NCBI GenBank assembly: GCA_003819975.1
Contig: RPPU01000171.1
Coordinates: 1 to 8,261 of the forward strand
Direction of reading: 5' to 3'
Origin: Desulfobacteraceae bacterium
GTDB lineage: Bacteria > Desulfobacterota > DSM-4660 > Desulfatiglandales > HGW-15
DNA: 8,261 bases
Under the pieces are notes generated by a model. The model ran no database searches and was not told the origin of the DNA. It was given only the letters and a program-made list of their open reading frames with translations. The translations under genes and the position numbers were made by a program. Shown here in pieces: positions 6,148 through 8,261 of the stretch. Position 1 is the first letter of the stretch, and each line of letters begins with the position of its first letter.

Positions 6148-6241
6148 ATCTGCGGCTGCCATTATCGGCGACAAATGGTCGATGCTTGAAACATAGGGCT
6201 TGAAAAGCGATAAAGAGGGTTAAAATTATTTTTTGCGAGTC

Positions 6242-7054
6242 ATGTTTATGTCGTGGATCTATCGAATCAGCCGCCTGCCCCAATCGACCAAAGAAGGATT
6301 TTACCGGATTTTGATTCCGCCCTCGCTTTATCCGCGGTTTAACGTTGATCCGCTCTCTTTGCGTTTTGGTCATGAAGATAGGGCAGTTCGTTTTTTTTGT
6401 CCGGCTAATGACGGTACCGCGTTTGTGGAGTTGAAACAACCGGGAGCGGAAGAGCCCATCTATTCCCTGCAACTCTCGGATGCAAACGACCCCAGCCAGA
6501 TTAATCTGGATTTCGTGGTGGTCAATGATCCTGATTCGGCCAAATTCAATATCCATGTTGACGCGGAAGGCCGGGACACCCTGTTCGGTTGGGCTTCGCG
6601 CAATCTGGCGGAGGAGCGCAAAGCCCTGGAAGCCGGTCTTTTTCCGGGGCAAATTCGCAAGGGGTTGCGGTTGACCGCTGAAACCGTTTATGTGCTCGAA
6701 TTCTTTTGCCGAATTTTCGACATCAAGATCATCAGTCTGGAAGCGCTTTTTTATCACAATGCCGTGACCTATGAACGCCACGGTTTCGGCTATGACACGG
6801 GCTATAAAGAGATGCAGCGGATTCATGAACTGTTTCAACCGGGCGGGAAACTGTATCAAAGGATGGACGGAAGCACTCCGTTCCGAAACCGCGAAGGGGC
6901 CCGCACCGTGCGCGGCCGCAGTTGGGCCATTCATGACAGCATTTTGTCCGAAGTCGATGACGAATTGTTGCGGGGCCAATGGGTCTCGCCGCGCATGTAT
7001 CGGATGGTGGCCAAGCCGCGGGGTATGATCACGTTCCCCAACCCGGTTTATTAA
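6242..7054 (+). CDS. Uncharacterised protein with GNAT-like sequence features
   Basis: The product is about 270 residues, with no signal peptide or membrane segment. I do not recognise the family with certainty. The middle resembles a Gcn5-type acetyltransferase. QINLDFVVVND could be the central strand. PGQIRKGLRL (135-144) sits where the acetyl-CoA pyrophosphate loop would be, though it is not canonical. ISLEALFYHNAV then YERHGFGY (to about residue 184) fits the usual strand-helix ending NxxAxxxYExxGF. The remaining 85 or so residues, including FQPGGKLYQRMDGSTPFR and VRGRSWAIHD, match nothing I know. The start is ATG 6242 or 6248; the TTG at 6233 is less likely. GAGG (6215-6218) is too far for a good site, so the start is uncertain. 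The divergent neighbour is an AcuC-type deacetylase. Confidence 0.7.
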   Translation: MFMSWIYRISRLPQSTKEGFYRILIPPSLYPRFNVDPLSLRFGHEDRAVRFFCPANDGTAFVELKQPGAEEPIYSLQLSDANDPSQINLDFVVVNDPDSAKFNIHVDAEGRDTLFGWASRNLAEERKALEAGLFPGQIRKGLRLTAETVYVLEFFCRIFDIKIISLEALFYHNAVTYERHGFGYDTGYKEMQRIHELFQPGGKLYQRMDGSTPFRNREGARTVRGRSWAIHDSILSEVDDELLRGQWVSPRMYRMVAKPRGMITFPNPVY

Positions 7055-7123
7055 AGGTTTATGGTAACAGCGCAGGCAGATAGACTGAAGGGGTTTGGAC
7101 CATGGAAAAGCCTTTTGAAAAAG

Positions 7124-7165
7124 CGAATAACGAATATCGAACATCGAATAATGAATCATGAAGGA
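7124..7165. repeat. Heptad tandem repeat upstream of the kinase gene
   Basis: There are six 7-bp units: CGAATAA, CGAATAT, CGAACAT, CGAATAA, TGAATCA, TGAAGGA. GAA keeps the same position in every unit. The array ends 9 nt before the AAAGGA ribosome binding site (7175-7180) of the histidine kinase. The phase and GAA core match the arrays at 5-32 and 2892-2919 although the other bases differ. Function is unknown. Confidence 0.65.
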
Positions 7166-7185
7166 AAGGTCATTAAAGGAAAAAT

Positions 7186-8261
7186 ATGTTCAAAGTCGTT
7201 ATCGATAGAACCGTTAAATTCTTATCCGCGCCGGTGCGAAAATTCATTCGGCGCCGCAGACTTGAAAAAGAGCTCGCGGCCACGCGCGAGTTTTTGGAGA
7301 AGATCATGGAAAGCTCGGTGGACGGCATCGTGACCACCGATCTCAGAGGCAAAGTCACTTATATCAACCGGGCCATGGGTGAGCTGATTCAGTATAAACG
7401 GGAAGAGATCATCGGCCGGCACATCGCGGAAGTCTACAGCCGGGGGATCGAACAGGCCCGGGACATCATGGAGTTGTTGCAGAAAAACGATCAAGCCACC
7501 AATTATGAAATGGAGGTCAAACGGCGCAACGGCGAAAAGCGCATCATCTTGAATTCCCTCTTTTTGGTGCGTGATGCCGAAAACGAAGTGATCGGAACCG
7601 CCGGTATCTTCAAAGACATCACCGAACAAAAACAGCTGGAGGCCAAGCTTAAAACGGCTCAGATGCATTTGTTGGAGGTCTCCAAATTGCGGGCCCTGGG
7701 CGAACTGGTGGCCGGCGTGGCGCATGAATTGAACAATCCCCTGATGGCAAGCCAGACCATGTTGCATCTGCTTCTGAAAAATCTGCGGCAGGATTTTCCG
7801 GAAAGGGAACGTCTGGTTTTTATCGGCCAATGCAATGACCGCATTGAGAGAATCGTGAATCATTTGCTCGAATTCTCGCGACAAACCAAACCGGAATTTA
7901 AGCAAATCGATATCAACCTGCCGATTGAAAACGCGCTTTTGATCAGCGCCCGGCAATTAGCCGATCACGGCATTACCCTGCGGCAGCAGTTGAATTCGGA
8001 TTTGCCCAAGGTCAAAGCAGACGCCGGCCAGTTGGAACAGGTGTTCTTGAATTTGATCTTTAATGCCCGGGACGCCATGGATGAAACCGTCAAAGTCAGG
8101 GAACTCCTGATTGCTTCCGCTTATGAAGCGGAACCCGGACCGAGTGTGGTTGTATCCATAAAAGACACCGGAACCGGCATTGTCCCGGAGATTTTAAACA
8201 AGGTTTTTGAACCTTTTTTCACCACCAAACCGGCCGGGAAAGGCACCGGTTTGGGGCTCTC
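7186..8261 (+). CDS. Soluble PAS-domain sensor histidine kinase (3' end cut off)
   Basis: This is a cytosolic two-component sensor kinase, with 358 complete codons inside the window and the last part missing. Residues 1-40 are basic and helical with no membrane span. A PAS domain runs from about 41 (MESSVDGIVTTDLRGKVTYI) to about 147 (GIFKDITEQKQL). The dimerisation/phosphoacceptor helix carries H180 in LGELVAGVAHELNNPL. The ATP-binding domain shows the N box with N289 and N293 (NLIFNARDAM), the G1 box D327TGTGI, the F box FEPFFTTK (341-348) and the G2 box GKGTGLGL (351-358). This is the NtrB/AtoS-like arrangement. The start is ATG 7186, with AAAGGA 5 nt upstream. No response regulator is seen upstream, so any partner should lie beyond 8261. 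The signal sensed by the PAS domain cannot be told; no haem or flavin motif is evident. Confidence 0.93.
   Translation, partial: MFKVVIDRTVKFLSAPVRKFIRRRRLEKELAATREFLEKIMESSVDGIVTTDLRGKVTYINRAMGELIQYKREEIIGRHIAEVYSRGIEQARDIMELLQKNDQATNYEMEVKRRNGEKRIILNSLFLVRDAENEVIGTAGIFKDITEQKQLEAKLKTAQMHLLEVSKLRALGELVAGVAHELNNPLMASQTMLHLLLKNLRQDFPERERLVFIGQCNDRIERIVNHLLEFSRQTKPEFKQIDINLPIENALLISARQLADHGITLRQQLNSDLPKVKADAGQLEQVFLNLIFNARDAMDETVKVRELLIASAYEAEPGPSVVVSIKDTGTGIVPEILNKVFEPFFTTKPAGKGTGLGL

Larger units (their letters stand above)
5851..6241. other. Divergent intergenic region, 391 bp
   Basis: No protein gene of normal size is supported here. The first half is AT-rich (about 5870-6020) and should hold the start signals for both divergent genes; one plus-strand promoter candidate is listed separately. 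The second half has a Shine-Dalgarno with a five-codon ORF (6097-6123), a 28-bp palindrome (6120-6147) and an AT-rich stretch before the next gene. No tRNA, riboswitch or terminator with a U-tract was recognised. Confidence 0.6.

Noticed and set aside
6104..7159. 351-residue open frame on the minus strand
   Set aside because: It is antisense to the gene at 6242-7054. It starts inside the heptad array, which gives a period-driven peptide, and ends in the palindrome. No domain is recognisable.
7222..7956. 244-residue open frame on the minus strand
   Set aside because: It is antisense to the histidine kinase, whose PAS, H, N, G1, F and G2 boxes are all intact in the plus frame.

Overview
The window looks like ordinary chromosome of a free-living, probably anaerobic bacterium of moderate to high GC. 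The best guess is a Desulfobacterota-like (former Deltaproteobacteria) or similar uncultivated lineage. This rests on the mix of redox Fe-S proteins, the PAS-type histidine kinase, the secreted Cys-rich repeat protein and the kinds of intergenic repeats present. There is no rRNA, tRNA or complete marker gene, so the placement is weak. I see no CRISPR array, integrase, transposase or phage gene.

Layout, left to right. A heptad repeat leads into asd (aspartate-semialdehyde dehydrogenase of the archaeal/fungal-like type, 47-1099). A structured intergenic repeat (1163-1237) separates it from an iron-sulfur flavoprotein (1333-1890). Next come a 12-bp inverted repeat, a QueG-like double-cluster Fe-S protein (2073-2873), a large nested inverted repeat (2892-3033) and a class I methyltransferase (3062-3712). 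A secreted Cys-rich repeat protein follows (3933-4499). Its third repeat visibly continues past the TGA stop, to the edge of the next gene. That next gene is convergent: an AcuC/HDAC-family deacetylase on the minus strand (4693-5850). After a 391-bp divergent intergenic region holding a perfect 28-bp palindrome come an uncharacterised protein with GNAT-like sequence features (6242-7054), a second heptad repeat, and a soluble PAS histidine kinase cut by the window end (7186-8261).

The plus-strand genes are spaced 130-235 bp apart, with a separate repeat or palindrome in most gaps, so they do not look like one tight operon. Functional links are tentative. The two Fe-S redox proteins lie side by side. 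The deacetylase and the possible acetyltransferase are divergent neighbours, recalling the acuA/acuC pairing in Bacillus.

The most interesting points are four. First, the Cys-rich gene has two in-frame TGA codons exactly where Cys and Trp stand in the earlier repeats. Second, heptad arrays with GAA every 7 bp recur at several intergenic sites, three of them just upstream of start codons. Third, the 28-bp palindrome supplies the stop codon of a five-codon ORF that has a strong Shine-Dalgarno. Fourth, there is the possible acetyltransferase/deacetylase pair. I found no convincing new multi-gene system.
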